In this document: positions 17,442 to 25,554 of the stretch, piece by piece
Layout: each line of letters starts with the position of its first letter
Numbering within the stretch: the stretch's first letter is position 1
Assembly: GCA_023396365.1 (NCBI GenBank)
Contig: JAEWWL010000051.1
Coordinates: 1 to 43,651 of the forward strand
Direction of reading: 5' to 3'
DNA length: 43,651 bases
Source of the DNA: Methanobacteriota archaeon
GTDB lineage: Archaea > Halobacteriota > Methanomicrobia > Methanomicrobiales > Methanomicrobiaceae
Made by a program: the position numbers and the translations under genes
Notes under the pieces: model-generated
Told to the model about the DNA's origin: nothing
Seen by the model: only the letters and a program-made list of their open reading frames with translations
The model's database searches: none

Positions 17442-18510
17442 TGGCTGCACTGTAACAGGCGCCTTAACAGTAACCGCATTTTTACGGGATTCTGCAACAA
17501 TAGTGCACGGGCCAAAAGGCTGTTGTCATCAGGCATCATCTGTTCTTCACTCATCAATGCTCTACAACGAATGTTTTGAAATTCCGGATATTTTCTCGTC
17601 TGCAATGGATGAAAAAAACATAATCTTTGGCGGCGAGGACAGCCTTAATGATTCCATAAAAGAGGCTTTGGATGAGGATTTTATGTGTATCTTTGTAATA
17701 GGAACATGCATCAGTGATACAATCGGCGATGACATCGAATCAGTATGTTCCAAATTTAAAAGCAGGTCAGAAATACCGATAATCCCTGTTCGTGCATCAG
17801 GATTTCTCGGAGGCTCTTTTGATAAAGGCTTTATATCAGCTCTTAAGAGCGCATCAAAACTAATTAAAACGCCTGATTTAAAAAACATTAAATCAGGACA
17901 AAATTCTGAAAAATCTCCTAAAATAATTTGGGATGACAAAACACCCTCAGTTAATATAATCGGTGAAAAAAACCTGGAGTTTGAGGCTGAGAATAATTTT
18001 CTCGAAGTGAAACGGCTTTTAAAACTTCTTGGCGCTGACGTAAATGTGAGATTTATCAGAAATACAACAACAAGTGACATAAAAAAATTTTGTGATGCAT
18101 CACTCTGCGTTATCAGGGATGATGCTTCAGGAGAGATTAAAGAGTATTTTGAAGGTATAACCGGACTGCCATGCATATCTTCTTATCCCTGCGGAGTTTG
18201 TGGTGCACTGGATTTTTTAAAAGAAGCCGGACATCATCTTGGAATAAATCCTGATGATGCGGTAAATTTAGAGATTGCACACCAAAAAGAAGTCTTCTCT
18301 TCATTTGAGGATTTAAGAGGAGAAAAAATTTCTTTTGACTCTTTTGGCTTTCAAAAAGCTGAAAGCTCGCTTTTCAAAGACATTGCAGATTTAACAGGAA
18401 TAATTCCGGACCCTGACGGTGCTGTAATCCCTGTTCCCTTTTACACGCCTGTCGGAACAGCCGGCGTTAAACAGATGCTTTTGCAGTGGAGGAGATTTAT
18501 AAATGAGTAG
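17401..18510 (+). CDS. Nitrogenase-like component 1 subunit, NifD-like (short)
   Basis: This 369-residue protein of the Oxidored_nitro family keeps three cluster-ligand positions: C16 (HDGCTVTGA), C41/C42 (HGPKGCC) and C103 (GTCISDTIGDD). A second Rossmann-like domain carries VNIIGEKNLEFE and ITGLPCISSYPCG. The third domain looks reduced: after about residue 280 little of the usual GKR-type strand is visible, so it is much shorter than NifD. ATG 17401 overlaps the NifH-like gene by 41 bases and has no clear ribosome binding site; TTG 17416 is an alternative, and both keep C16. It is followed by the K-like gene with an 8-base overlap. Function is unassigned. Confidence 0.78.
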   Translation: MTSKLLHKNISRHDGCTVTGALTVTAFLRDSATIVHGPKGCCHQASSVLHSSMLYNECFEIPDIFSSAMDEKNIIFGGEDSLNDSIKEALDEDFMCIFVIGTCISDTIGDDIESVCSKFKSRSEIPIIPVRASGFLGGSFDKGFISALKSASKLIKTPDLKNIKSGQNSEKSPKIIWDDKTPSVNIIGEKNLEFEAENNFLEVKRLLKLLGADVNVRFIRNTTTSDIKKFCDASLCVIRDDASGEIKEYFEGITGLPCISSYPCGVCGALDFLKEAGHHLGINPDDAVNLEIAHQKEVFSSFEDLRGEKISFDSFGFQKAESSLFKDIADLTGIIPDPDGAVIPVPFYTPVGTAGVKQMLLQWRRFINE

Positions 18511-19630
18511 GCTTTGCGCAAATCCGCTGTGGCCATGTGCAATGACAGGTGCTGCATCAGCACTTGCGGGAATAAAAGATTTGGGCGTCATCATACACGG
18601 ATCATCAGGCTGCTACATCTATGCTGATATGGCAATACCGGACACTTTATACAGCACATTTATTGTGGAGGATGAGGTCATTTTTGGAGCATGCGAACGG
18701 CTCTGCGAAGTCGTTGAAAGCGTATCGCAGCTATGTTTAAAGACAGCCATTATAAACACATGCGTTCCCAGTGCAACAGGTGAGGACATAAAAGGCGCTC
18801 TTTCTGATTATGACTGCATAATCGTTGATGCAGGAGGATTTAAGGGTGATTTTGACTTTGGGTGGAAAAGTGCCGCTGAGGCATTGCAGCCGAAATGCAG
18901 TGAGGAGAGAGAGGGTGTAAACATAGAGGGCATATGCTCTCTTGATCCCTTCTCAAGAGGCAGCCTGTATGAGGCAAAGCGGCTGTTGGACCTCTCCGGC
19001 ATTTCAGCAGCGTCGGTTTTTTTCAATGATTCATATGAAAGCATAATGCATCCCTCATTCAATTCAATAACCATAAATCCTGACTACATCACAGGCGCTG
19101 TAGAGAACACTTTTTCAATTCTCGGTCTTTCAAATACAGAGGAGGCATTTTTACAGCTTTCAAAAGAATTTCCTGATGCAGATACACAGCCAGTACTAAA
19201 CTTAACAGAAGAGGCTCGTGAGATTTTAACCAAAGCAGGCGATAAGTATCTGAGAAGAAACGATCCTCCGCGTGCGGCTGTTTTTTCAACCAAAAGCTAT
19301 GCCGAATTTGCATGCGGAATGCTAAAGGAATATCTTGACTGCGATATTGCCGCTTTGGGAGGCAGAAACGGAGATGTTGAAACGGATTTTGGCATCAAAG
19401 GCAGACAGGAGACTGACATGCGCCGGATTAAATCTGAAATAGCAAAAGAAAAGCCTGATCTTATCATCGGTTCATCATTTGAATATGCAGGATTTCCCCA
19501 AATTCCGTTTGTCAGTCTGACATTTCCAGTAAGGCATCAGAAAATGCTTTGGCACAGGCCTCTTGCAGGAGTAGAAGGAAGCCTGTATTTTTTGGATTCT
19601 GTGATAAATGCACTTGAGAAAAATTACTAA
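18503..19630 (+). CDS. Nitrogenase-like component 1 subunit, NifK/NifE/NifN-like
   Basis: This 375-residue Oxidored_nitro protein has C5, C12 (WPCAMTGA), C37 (HGSSGC) and C87 (INTCVPSATGEDI). The last three match the usual cysteine triad. The C-terminal domain is complete with PDLIIGSSFEYAGFP and HRPLAGVEGSLYFLDS, resembling the ends of NifK/NifN. A strong GGAGGAG site (18488-18494) lies 8 bases before the ATG and inside the D-like gene, so translation is coupled. It presumably forms a heterotetramer with the D-like protein. Having two different component 1 subunits sets the system apart from CfbD, which uses one. Confidence 0.8.
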   Translation: MSRLCANPLWPCAMTGAASALAGIKDLGVIIHGSSGCYIYADMAIPDTLYSTFIVEDEVIFGACERLCEVVESVSQLCLKTAIINTCVPSATGEDIKGALSDYDCIIVDAGGFKGDFDFGWKSAAEALQPKCSEEREGVNIEGICSLDPFSRGSLYEAKRLLDLSGISAASVFFNDSYESIMHPSFNSITINPDYITGAVENTFSILGLSNTEEAFLQLSKEFPDADTQPVLNLTEEAREILTKAGDKYLRRNDPPRAAVFSTKSYAEFACGMLKEYLDCDIAALGGRNGDVETDFGIKGRQETDMRRIKSEIAKEKPDLIIGSSFEYAGFPQIPFVSLTFPVRHQKMLWHRPLAGVEGSLYFLDSVINALEKNY

Positions 19631-19733
19631 ATACTAAACTTTTTTATTATCATTGTAATCTTACTATCACTAAAATTCAGAATGTTTCAGATATATCCCG
19701 AAGAAAATTTTTTTAAAAAATGTATTGCCGGTT

Positions 19734-19772
19734 AAGATAAATTTTCAAATTATTTTTTAAAAAATTTATCTT
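19734..19772. terminator. Bidirectional stem-loop terminator
   Basis: A perfect 12-base stem (19734-19745 with 19761-19772) has a 15-base AT-rich loop. It lies between the convergent nitrogenase-like operon and the CDP-alcohol transferase gene, overlapping the latter's stop codon. Surrounding T- and A-runs fit archaeal T-tract termination in both directions. Confidence 0.6.
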
Positions 19773-20365
19773 TTAAGCTCTTTCCATACATGCACAAAGC
19801 GCTGGACTGCCGTGAAATGACCTAAAATTCCAAAGACAACCAAAACCCAGCCGAGAATGCTTAGCTCAAAGATGCTTTCGGGGAAAAAGACAGTAAGCAT
19901 TCCTGCAAAAATTAAAAGAACCAGCCTGTCGGCACGGCCTAAAATACCACCATAAAATCTTCCCGCACCAACCGCCTGCGCCTGCGTTCCAAGATATGAT
20001 GACATTAAAACACCTGTTAATGCAAAGACTCCTACCGGCCAGGGTGCAAGGCTTCCTGCAAAGATACCGCATATTATGAAGATGTCGGCATATCTGTCAA
20101 GGACATGATCCAAAAAATCTCCGCGTGGGCTTGCGATATTCATTTCACGTGCTATTGCACCGTCGATTGCGTCAAAGAAGGCGTTTACAAATACAAGAAT
20201 CACTCCGGCAAAGACCAGGGATTTATAAAAGGCAAAGCCGGCAGCAGCCGCGGCGGCAAAAGCCAGTATTGTGCATGAGTTTGGCGTAAGTCCAATCCGG
20301 ACAAATCCCCGTGCAAAAGGGGATATTATGAATGCAGCCTTTGAGCGGTAGTTGTCAAGCGTCAT
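19766..20365 (-). CDS. CDP-alcohol phosphatidyltransferase, probable archaetidylinositol phosphate synthase
   Basis: This 199-residue integral membrane protein has about six hydrophobic segments. The CDP-alcohol phosphotransferase motif is complete: D65, D68-G69, A72-R73, G82, D86, D90, within DAIDGAIAR and RGDFLDHVLD. The family moves a phosphoalcohol onto CDP-archaeol. In archaea the AIP synthase makes archaetidylinositol phosphate from CDP-archaeol and inositol-1-phosphate, and the name fits length and motif, but related synthases cannot be excluded. Its ATG overlaps the stop of the AK6 gene by 4 bases. Confidence 0.8.
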   Translation of the reverse strand: MTLDNYRSKAAFIISPFARGFVRIGLTPNSCTILAFAAAAAAGFAFYKSLVFAGVILVFVNAFFDAIDGAIAREMNIASPRGDFLDHVLDRYADIFIICGIFAGSLAPWPVGVFALTGVLMSSYLGTQAQAVGAGRFYGGILGRADRLVLLIFAGMLTVFFPESIFELSILGWVLVVFGILGHFTAVQRFVHVWKELKR

Positions 20366-20874
20366 ATATCATCACCTAAAAATAAAGACCAGTCAATGTC
20401 ACCAAAGCGGGAGGGAATTTTTCCTTGGATAAAATCCGAGATCTCACATGCGGTTTTTTCAGGTGAAACTGCGGTTGTATCAATCTCCAGTATGCTACTC
20501 TCAGAATGATTCTCAAGAGCCTCAATTAAAATCACATCAAGAGCCTCTGCCATGGCATTTTCAGATATCTTCTCCTTCCCATATCCTCTTTTTAAAAGGC
20601 GCTCTTTTAGAATGTCCGGCCTGCATCTTAATACAATCACCTTATCGCATGGAAGAAGATGTGTAATATGCCCCTCAATTATTCCGTCAAAAGGGGTGAA
20701 ATTATCAATCCAGCACTCTTCATCAATGACATCAGTATCACGGCCGGAATCAGCGCAGATGATGTAGTCTTTAGCTGTATCATTCTGTGACACAACATTA
20801 TAGCCTTTCGTTCTGAGAATTTCTGAAACCGAGGATTTTCCGGTGCCGGGTGTTCCTGTAATACAGACCATCAT
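20362..20874 (-). CDS. AK6/Fap7-type adenylate kinase (P-loop NMP kinase)
   Basis: This 170-residue kinase has the P-loop GTPGTGKS at residues 7-14, a short NMP-binding part, and the CRPDILKERLLKRGY lid segment typical of archaeal and eukaryotic AK6. AK6/Fap7 phosphorylates AMP and assists small ribosomal subunit assembly in eukaryotes and some archaea. The start may be either of two adjacent ATGs. It lies three bases after hisC's stop and overlaps the lipid gene downstream, so it belongs to the argD-hisC transcription unit. Confidence 0.8.
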   Translation of the reverse strand: MMVCITGTPGTGKSSVSEILRTKGYNVVSQNDTAKDYIICADSGRDTDVIDEECWIDNFTPFDGIIEGHITHLLPCDKVIVLRCRPDILKERLLKRGYGKEKISENAMAEALDVILIEALENHSESSILEIDTTAVSPEKTACEISDFIQGKIPSRFGDIDWSLFLGDDI

Positions 20875-20877
20875 GAT

Positions 20878-21933
20878 TTAAATCTCGTTTATTGCTTCTA
20901 AGAAGAGTTCGTTTTCCCATGATTCACCAATGCTTACCCTGATGAAGTTCTCGCCAAGTGCCGGAAAGCTTGCGCATGACCTGACAATTACACCTTTTTT
21001 TGCAAGTCTAAAAACTGCATCATCGCTTTTTAGCGGTGACACATCAATCATTACAAAATTGGCTCCTGACGGATAAACAGGATATCCTGACTCCTTTTCA
21101 AAGCGGCTTCGCCACATTAAAACATGAGAGAGATAATCTGATACATATTTTTCATCAGAAAGAGCACCAAGAGCAGCTGCTATTGATACAGAGTTGAGCG
21201 CAAAAGGTGTCTGCGCCCTGATATAATATGGCTCATACCACTCAGGGACAAACGCATATCCAACCCTCATTCCTGCAAGCCCGAATGCCTTTGACATCGT
21301 TCTTCCGATTATCAGGTTGTCATATTTTTTTGCAAGGCTTTTGTAATCAATGTCGCAGAAATCAACGTATGCATTGTCCAAAAAAAGCATGCAGTCAATA
21401 TTCTTAAGAATATACTCTATATCAAAAACCGGTGTCACAGTCCCGGTCGGGTTGTTTGGCGTGCAGAGAAATGCCAGTTTTGCACCTTTGCATCCTTTGA
21501 TGAATTCTTCTGTGTCAACAGAAAAATCGTCATTTCGCCTGACATTTACAGCCTCTCCACCCTGTGCGGCAACTGCAAGACCATAGAATGAAAATGTTGG
21601 TGTGCTTATGCAGACTTTGTCCCTGCAGTCAACAAATGTCCGGATTACATTTTCAATAACACCGTCCATTCCGACACCAGTGACTATTCTGTAGTCGCCA
21701 TGATAGTTTCTTAGTGCATTTACAAGGGACTTTGCAGTTTCATCAGGATAGCGGTTTGAATTTTTCAAAGAATCTTCAGCCATTATAACCGCAGCTTTAG
21801 ACGGGCCTTTAGGGTTTTCATTGCTTGCAAGGCGTGCAGGATTTAAAAACCCCGACTCTTTGGCAATATCAGATGCCTTTGTTGCAAAAACATAGCCGCC
21901 GCCCTCAAATACTTTCCTAATAAGATTCTTCAT
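20878..21933 (-). CDS. hisC: Histidinol-phosphate aminotransferase
   Basis: This 351-residue fold-type I aminotransferase has LASNENPKGPS near the N-terminus, FLCTPNNPTG, a DNAYVDFC segment, and the PLP lysine in TMSKAFGLAGMRVGY. A C-terminal arginine lies in ENFIRVSIG. It transfers the amino group to imidazole acetol phosphate in histidine synthesis. ATG 21933, with a GGTG site six bases ahead, is preferred to the GTG at 21942. It overlaps argD by 17 bases. The companion hisD is 12 kb away, so his genes are scattered. Broad specificity for aromatic amino acids cannot be excluded. Confidence 0.85.
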   Translation of the reverse strand: MKNLIRKVFEGGGYVFATKASDIAKESGFLNPARLASNENPKGPSKAAVIMAEDSLKNSNRYPDETAKSLVNALRNYHGDYRIVTGVGMDGVIENVIRTFVDCRDKVCISTPTFSFYGLAVAAQGGEAVNVRRNDDFSVDTEEFIKGCKGAKLAFLCTPNNPTGTVTPVFDIEYILKNIDCMLFLDNAYVDFCDIDYKSLAKKYDNLIIGRTMSKAFGLAGMRVGYAFVPEWYEPYYIRAQTPFALNSVSIAAALGALSDEKYVSDYLSHVLMWRSRFEKESGYPVYPSGANFVMIDVSPLKSDDAVFRLAKKGVIVRSCASFPALGENFIRVSIGESWENELFLEAINEI

Positions 21934-23041
21934 CCAAAACACCGTTAATTATGCTGCATGCTGTTTCAATCTCTTTCTTTTCGATTGTAAGCGGCGGCAA
22001 AAGCCTTATTGTTCTTTTGCCGGCAGCGTTTACCAAAAGCCCCTGCCTCATGCATTCATCCCTTACATCAGTATTTGAGTTTTCCACATCAAACCCTATC
22101 ATCAGCCCGCACACACGGGGATTTCTTTTCTCAAGGCCTTTTTTAAAGAGCTCTGATTTTTCACGGACTGAAGGGATAACCTCTTTTAACGCTTCTGCTG
22201 CTGCAAGCCCTGCCGCACAGACAAGAGGCCCTCCGGAAAATGTGCTTCCGTGCTCCCCTTTTGAAAAGAACAAATCCTTTCGCGCAACTATTGCACCCAT
22301 AGGAAGTCCGTTTGCAATTGCCTTTGCCATTGATATGATGTCAGGCACTGCATCAGTATTCTGGTAATAAAACCACTCGCCTGTTCTTCCAAATCCGGTC
22401 TGAATTTCATCGCAGATCATAAGAGCACCATTCTCATCACAGATTTCACGTATTTTTTCGTAAAAGCCGGCAGGTGCAGGAAGAACACCGGCTTCGCCCT
22501 GGACTCCCTCAACTATAACAGCCGCTGTCTCATCACTGACTGCATCTCTAAGGGCCGCGGCGTCACCATAGTCAACAAAGGTGCATTTGGGCCCGAAATC
22601 AGAGAAGGGCTCTCTTATTTCGGGTTTGTATGTTGTGCACAGAGGTGTGCTGATTCTGCCATGGAATGCATTTTTGAAAGATACAAACTCTTTCCTGCCG
22701 GTTTTAAGCCTTGCAAGCTTTAAGGCTGCCTCGTTTGCCTCAGCACCGGAGTTGCACATGAAGACATTGCCCTCATAAATATCTGTTATTTCAACAAGCT
22801 TTTTTGCAAACTCCTCCTGGTTTGAAGGGTAATATAAGTTTGAGGTATGGACAAGCTTTTTTGCCTGTGTGCATATCGCCTCTGTAACAGCCGGATGGCA
22901 GTGTCCTAGACTGCATACTGCAATTCCTGCAACACAGTCAAGGTACTTCTTTCCTGCGTCATCCCATACATAACATCCCTGGCCGCGGACAATTCTCAGA
23001 CTTCTGTCTGTGACCGGCATGAAGCTTTTTTTGGTTTCCAT
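21917..23041 (-). CDS. argD: Acetylornithine aminotransferase paralogue (divergent copy)
   Basis: This 374-residue class III aminotransferase has DCVAGIAVCSLGHCHP, the NSGAEANEAALK phosphate loop, CDEIQTGFGRTGEW, the PLP lysine in SMAKAIANGLPMGAI, and a terminal TIRLLPPLTI. The canonical HGRTMGxL segment of ArgD is replaced by HGRISTPL, so substrate or kinetics may differ from its neighbour. It lies 24 bases downstream of the second copy and overlaps hisC. ATG 23041 follows a GAGGGGA site. It may serve a different omega-amino acid or be a redundant arginine enzyme. Confidence 0.8.
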   Translation of the reverse strand: METKKSFMPVTDRSLRIVRGQGCYVWDDAGKKYLDCVAGIAVCSLGHCHPAVTEAICTQAKKLVHTSNLYYPSNQEEFAKKLVEITDIYEGNVFMCNSGAEANEAALKLARLKTGRKEFVSFKNAFHGRISTPLCTTYKPEIREPFSDFGPKCTFVDYGDAAALRDAVSDETAAVIVEGVQGEAGVLPAPAGFYEKIREICDENGALMICDEIQTGFGRTGEWFYYQNTDAVPDIISMAKAIANGLPMGAIVARKDLFFSKGEHGSTFSGGPLVCAAGLAAAEALKEVIPSVREKSELFKKGLEKRNPRVCGLMIGFDVENSNTDVRDECMRQGLLVNAAGKRTIRLLPPLTIEKKEIETACSIINGVLDEESY

Positions 23042-23065
23042 AAAATCCCCCTCTCCCTCTTCAGC

Positions 23066-24214
23066 TCAGGCAGTTTTTTCAAATGCGCTTTTGATTACAG
23101 ATACGGCCTCTTTTATCTCATCATTTGAAATAGTAAGCGGCGGAACCAGACGAATTGTTCCATGTGAGGCGCAGTTGACCAAAACACCATTTTCACGGCA
23201 GATGGCTGCAATCTGTTTGCTGCGCTCCTCTCCTGCAGGTATTCCTATCATAAGGCCCATTCCCCTTGGCGAGTACTCCTTTAAGCCTTCCATAAACATC
23301 CGGCCTTTTTTTGGGATATCAGATAAGCTCTTTTCAATAACCTTAATTGTTGAAAGCGCCGCTGCACAGACAACCGGCCCTCCGGCAAAGGTGCTTCCAT
23401 GCTCGCCGGGATTGAATGAAAGGTTTTCACGCGCAACTATTGCGCCCATCGGAAATCCGCTGGCAATTCCCTTTGCCATTGAGACGATGTCAGGCAAAAC
23501 ACCGGTGTGCTGGTAGTAAAACCACTCCCCTGTCCTTCCCATACCGGTCTGCACCTCATCGCAGATCATAAGAGCGCCTTTTTCATCACAGATTTTGCGG
23601 ACTTTTTCATAAAAGCCCTCAGGTGCCGGCACAATTCCTGCCTCCCCCTGTATTCCCTCAACAATGACAGCAGCTGTGTTCTCATCAACTGCCTTTGAAA
23701 GAGCCTCAAAATCACCATATTCAACAAATGTGCATTTTGGTTCAAGCGGCTCAAAAGGCTCTCTGATTGCGGGCTTGTGGGTTACTGCAAGTGAGCCCAT
23801 TGTCCTTCCGTGAAAGCCGTCAACGAATGCAACAAAATTCTTCCTGCCGGTTCTGATTCTTGCAAGCTTTATTGCACCCTCGTTTGCCTCAGCGCCGGAG
23901 TTTGAGAAAAACGCCCTTCCGCCGGGAATTTTGGATATCTCAACAATTTTTTTTGCAAGCTCTCCCTGATTTGGGACATAGTACAGATTTGAGATATGTA
24001 TAAGCTCTTTAATCTGCGAGCACACAGACTCCACAACTTCCGGGTGGCAGTGACCTGTGCTGCATACAGCAATTCCTGCAACGCAGTCAAGATACTTTTT
24101 TCCATCCTCATCCCACACATAGCTTCCGCTGCCCTTCACAATCTTTAGATCACGCCCGAAGGCCTTCATGAAATAGGCATCCTCAAGCTCTTTTGCGCTC
24201 ATTTTTTCTGCCAT
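23066..24214 (-). CDS. argD: Acetylornithine aminotransferase (canonical copy)
   Basis: This 382-residue class III aminotransferase has GSGSYVWDEDGKKYLD, NSGAEANEGAIK, FHGRTMGSLAVT, CDEVQTGMGRTGEW, and the PLP lysine in SMAKGIASGFPMGAI. It converts N-acetylglutamate semialdehyde to N-acetylornithine in arginine synthesis, and the class often also handles succinyldiaminopimelate-type substrates. All canonical segments are kept, so it is the better candidate for the main arginine enzyme. It appears to be the first gene of the minus-strand unit that continues through argD, hisC, AK6 and the lipid synthase. ATG 24214 has no strong ribosome site; an ATG four codons in is an alternative. Confidence 0.85.
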   Translation of the reverse strand: MAEKMSAKELEDAYFMKAFGRDLKIVKGSGSYVWDEDGKKYLDCVAGIAVCSTGHCHPEVVESVCSQIKELIHISNLYYVPNQGELAKKIVEISKIPGGRAFFSNSGAEANEGAIKLARIRTGRKNFVAFVDGFHGRTMGSLAVTHKPAIREPFEPLEPKCTFVEYGDFEALSKAVDENTAAVIVEGIQGEAGIVPAPEGFYEKVRKICDEKGALMICDEVQTGMGRTGEWFYYQHTGVLPDIVSMAKGIASGFPMGAIVARENLSFNPGEHGSTFAGGPVVCAAALSTIKVIEKSLSDIPKKGRMFMEGLKEYSPRGMGLMIGIPAGEERSKQIAAICRENGVLVNCASHGTIRLVPPLTISNDEIKEAVSVIKSAFEKTA

Positions 24215-24359
24215 TTTTTAAATTCACTTCCTTATTTTTTTTCCAGATTTTTACTTTTTTTTAAAAAACATTTATTCCGAAGAATTTTTGAAATTCATTT
24301 TTCTTTCTTCTCCGGAGGATTTATTTTTCAGCAGCAAAATGCGGCTGTTTTCAGATAAT

Positions 24360-25277
24360 TTATTCGTATTCGATTGTTGCCGGCGGTTTAGGCGTTATAT
24401 CATATACAACCCTTGCAACTTCGGGAATTTCAGCAGTAATCCTTGAGGATATTTTATGCATCGTCTCCCAGGAGATCTCAACAGGCTCTGCTGTCATTGC
24501 ATCACGGGAGTACACTGCACGGACTGCAACAATCCAGCCATGAAGGCGGACATCACCCTTCACACCTGTTCCAAGGCCTATAACTGCTGCAAAACACTGC
24601 CAGGGGGAGTATTTCTCAACGATCTCCTCTTCTGCAATTGCGTTTGCCTCCCTTACAATTGCAATCTTTTCTTTTGTGACCTCACCTATGCAGCGGACAG
24701 AAAGTCCGGGGCCCGGAAAAGGCATTCTGTGCTGAATTTCCAAAGGAAGGCCAAGCGCTCCTGCAACTTCTCTTACCTCATCCTTGTAGAGATCAATTAA
24801 AGGCTCAATTAATCCTTCAAAGTCGATATCATAAGGAAGACCTCCGACATTGTGGTGGCTTTTTATTCCGCCCTCGCTTTCTATGATATCAGGGTATATT
24901 GTGCCCTGCAGAAGGTATGCAGCACCGGTTTTTTTTGCTTCACGCTCAAAAATGCGTATGAATTTGGCACCAATCACCTTTCTCTTCTCTTCAGGGTCGA
25001 TGACTCCCCGGAGTGCCTCAAAGAACTCAGCGCCGGCATCGATGGTCAGGAGATTTAAGTCTGAAAACAGCTCTTTTATCCTCTTAGTCTCCCCTTTCCT
25101 CATAAGGCCGGTGTCGACATAGATTGGCATTAAGTTCTCACCAATTGCACGCCTTGCAAGCTCGGCGCAAACCGATGAGTCAACACCGCCGGATAGCGCC
25201 ATTACAACCTTTTTTCCTTTTGATTTATCTTTTATCTCTTCTATTGCCTTTGCAATAAATTTCTCGGCATTTATCAT
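24360..25277 (-). CDS. guaAB: GMP synthase, ATP-pyrophosphatase subunit B
   Basis: This 305-residue protein has the PP-loop ALSGGVDSSV near residue 30. A C-terminal dimerisation domain carries RMPFPGPGLSVR and ends with KPPATIEYE, the usual GMP synthase finish. Archaea often encode the glutaminase (GuaAA) as a separate gene, and no glutaminase domain is present here. It makes GMP from XMP using ATP and ammonia channelled from that partner. ATG 25277 matches the family N-terminus (MINAEKF) and follows a GGATGA site; an ATG at 25286 would add three residues. Confidence 0.88.
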   Translation of the reverse strand: MINAEKFIAKAIEEIKDKSKGKKVVMALSGGVDSSVCAELARRAIGENLMPIYVDTGLMRKGETKRIKELFSDLNLLTIDAGAEFFEALRGVIDPEEKRKVIGAKFIRIFEREAKKTGAAYLLQGTIYPDIIESEGGIKSHHNVGGLPYDIDFEGLIEPLIDLYKDEVREVAGALGLPLEIQHRMPFPGPGLSVRCIGEVTKEKIAIVREANAIAEEEIVEKYSPWQCFAAVIGLGTGVKGDVRLHGWIVAVRAVYSRDAMTAEPVEISWETMHKISSRITAEIPEVARVVYDITPKPPATIEYE

Positions 25278-25358
25278 TTTAATCATCCTTTAGCAGTTTT
25301 GATTTTTTTTTAATTTTTGTATCATCCGGGGAATCGGATTTTTTTTGTTTTATTTTTG

Positions 25359-25406
25359 TCTGGTTTGATTTTGGTCAGGTTTTGTTTTTTTCTGGTTTGA
25401 CCTGAC
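25359..25406. repeat. Direct repeat and inverted repeat in the guaAB-pyrG spacer
   Basis: TCTGGTTTGA occurs twice (25359-25368, 25391-25400). The 7-base pair GTCAGGT (25374-25380) and ACCTGAC (25400-25406) forms an inverted repeat around the second copy. The 268-base spacer is strongly T/G-rich on the plus strand. No gene is seen in it. Confidence 0.4.
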
Positions 25407-25510
25407 TTTTGAATTTTTTTGGCTTTTTTCAGGTGGTATTTTGATTTGGGTTTTTTGGATTTTGGGTTAATTTGTGTTTTTACAGGCGGTTTTTTAACAA
25501 AACCTTCATT

Positions 25511-25530
25511 TCCTGAAAAAGATTTCAGGA
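25511..25530 (-). terminator. Stem-loop just downstream of pyrG
   Basis: A perfect 8-base stem TCCTGAAA (25511-25518) and TTTCAGGA (25523-25530) has a 4-base loop. It lies about 25 bases past the pyrG stop in its direction of transcription. A moderately T-rich stretch follows on the minus strand. It is a candidate pyrG terminator. Confidence 0.45.
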
Positions 25531-25554
25531 TTTAGGGCCTCTTCAGCTCTTTTT

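Noticed and set aside
17562..18176. Minus-strand frame of 204 codons inside the D-like gene
   Set aside because: It is antisense to a conserved nitrogenase-like protein. No domain or promoter supports it.
16617..19630. True nitrogen-fixing nitrogenase
   Set aside because: Component 1 subunits are much shorter than NifD and NifK, and no nifE, nifN or nifB is adjacent.
16617..19630. CfbC/CfbD of F430 synthesis
   Set aside because: CfbD is a single NifD-like protein next to cfb genes; here there are two distinct subunits and no cfb neighbours. Without a phylogeny the relation of the NifH-like protein to CfbC stays open.
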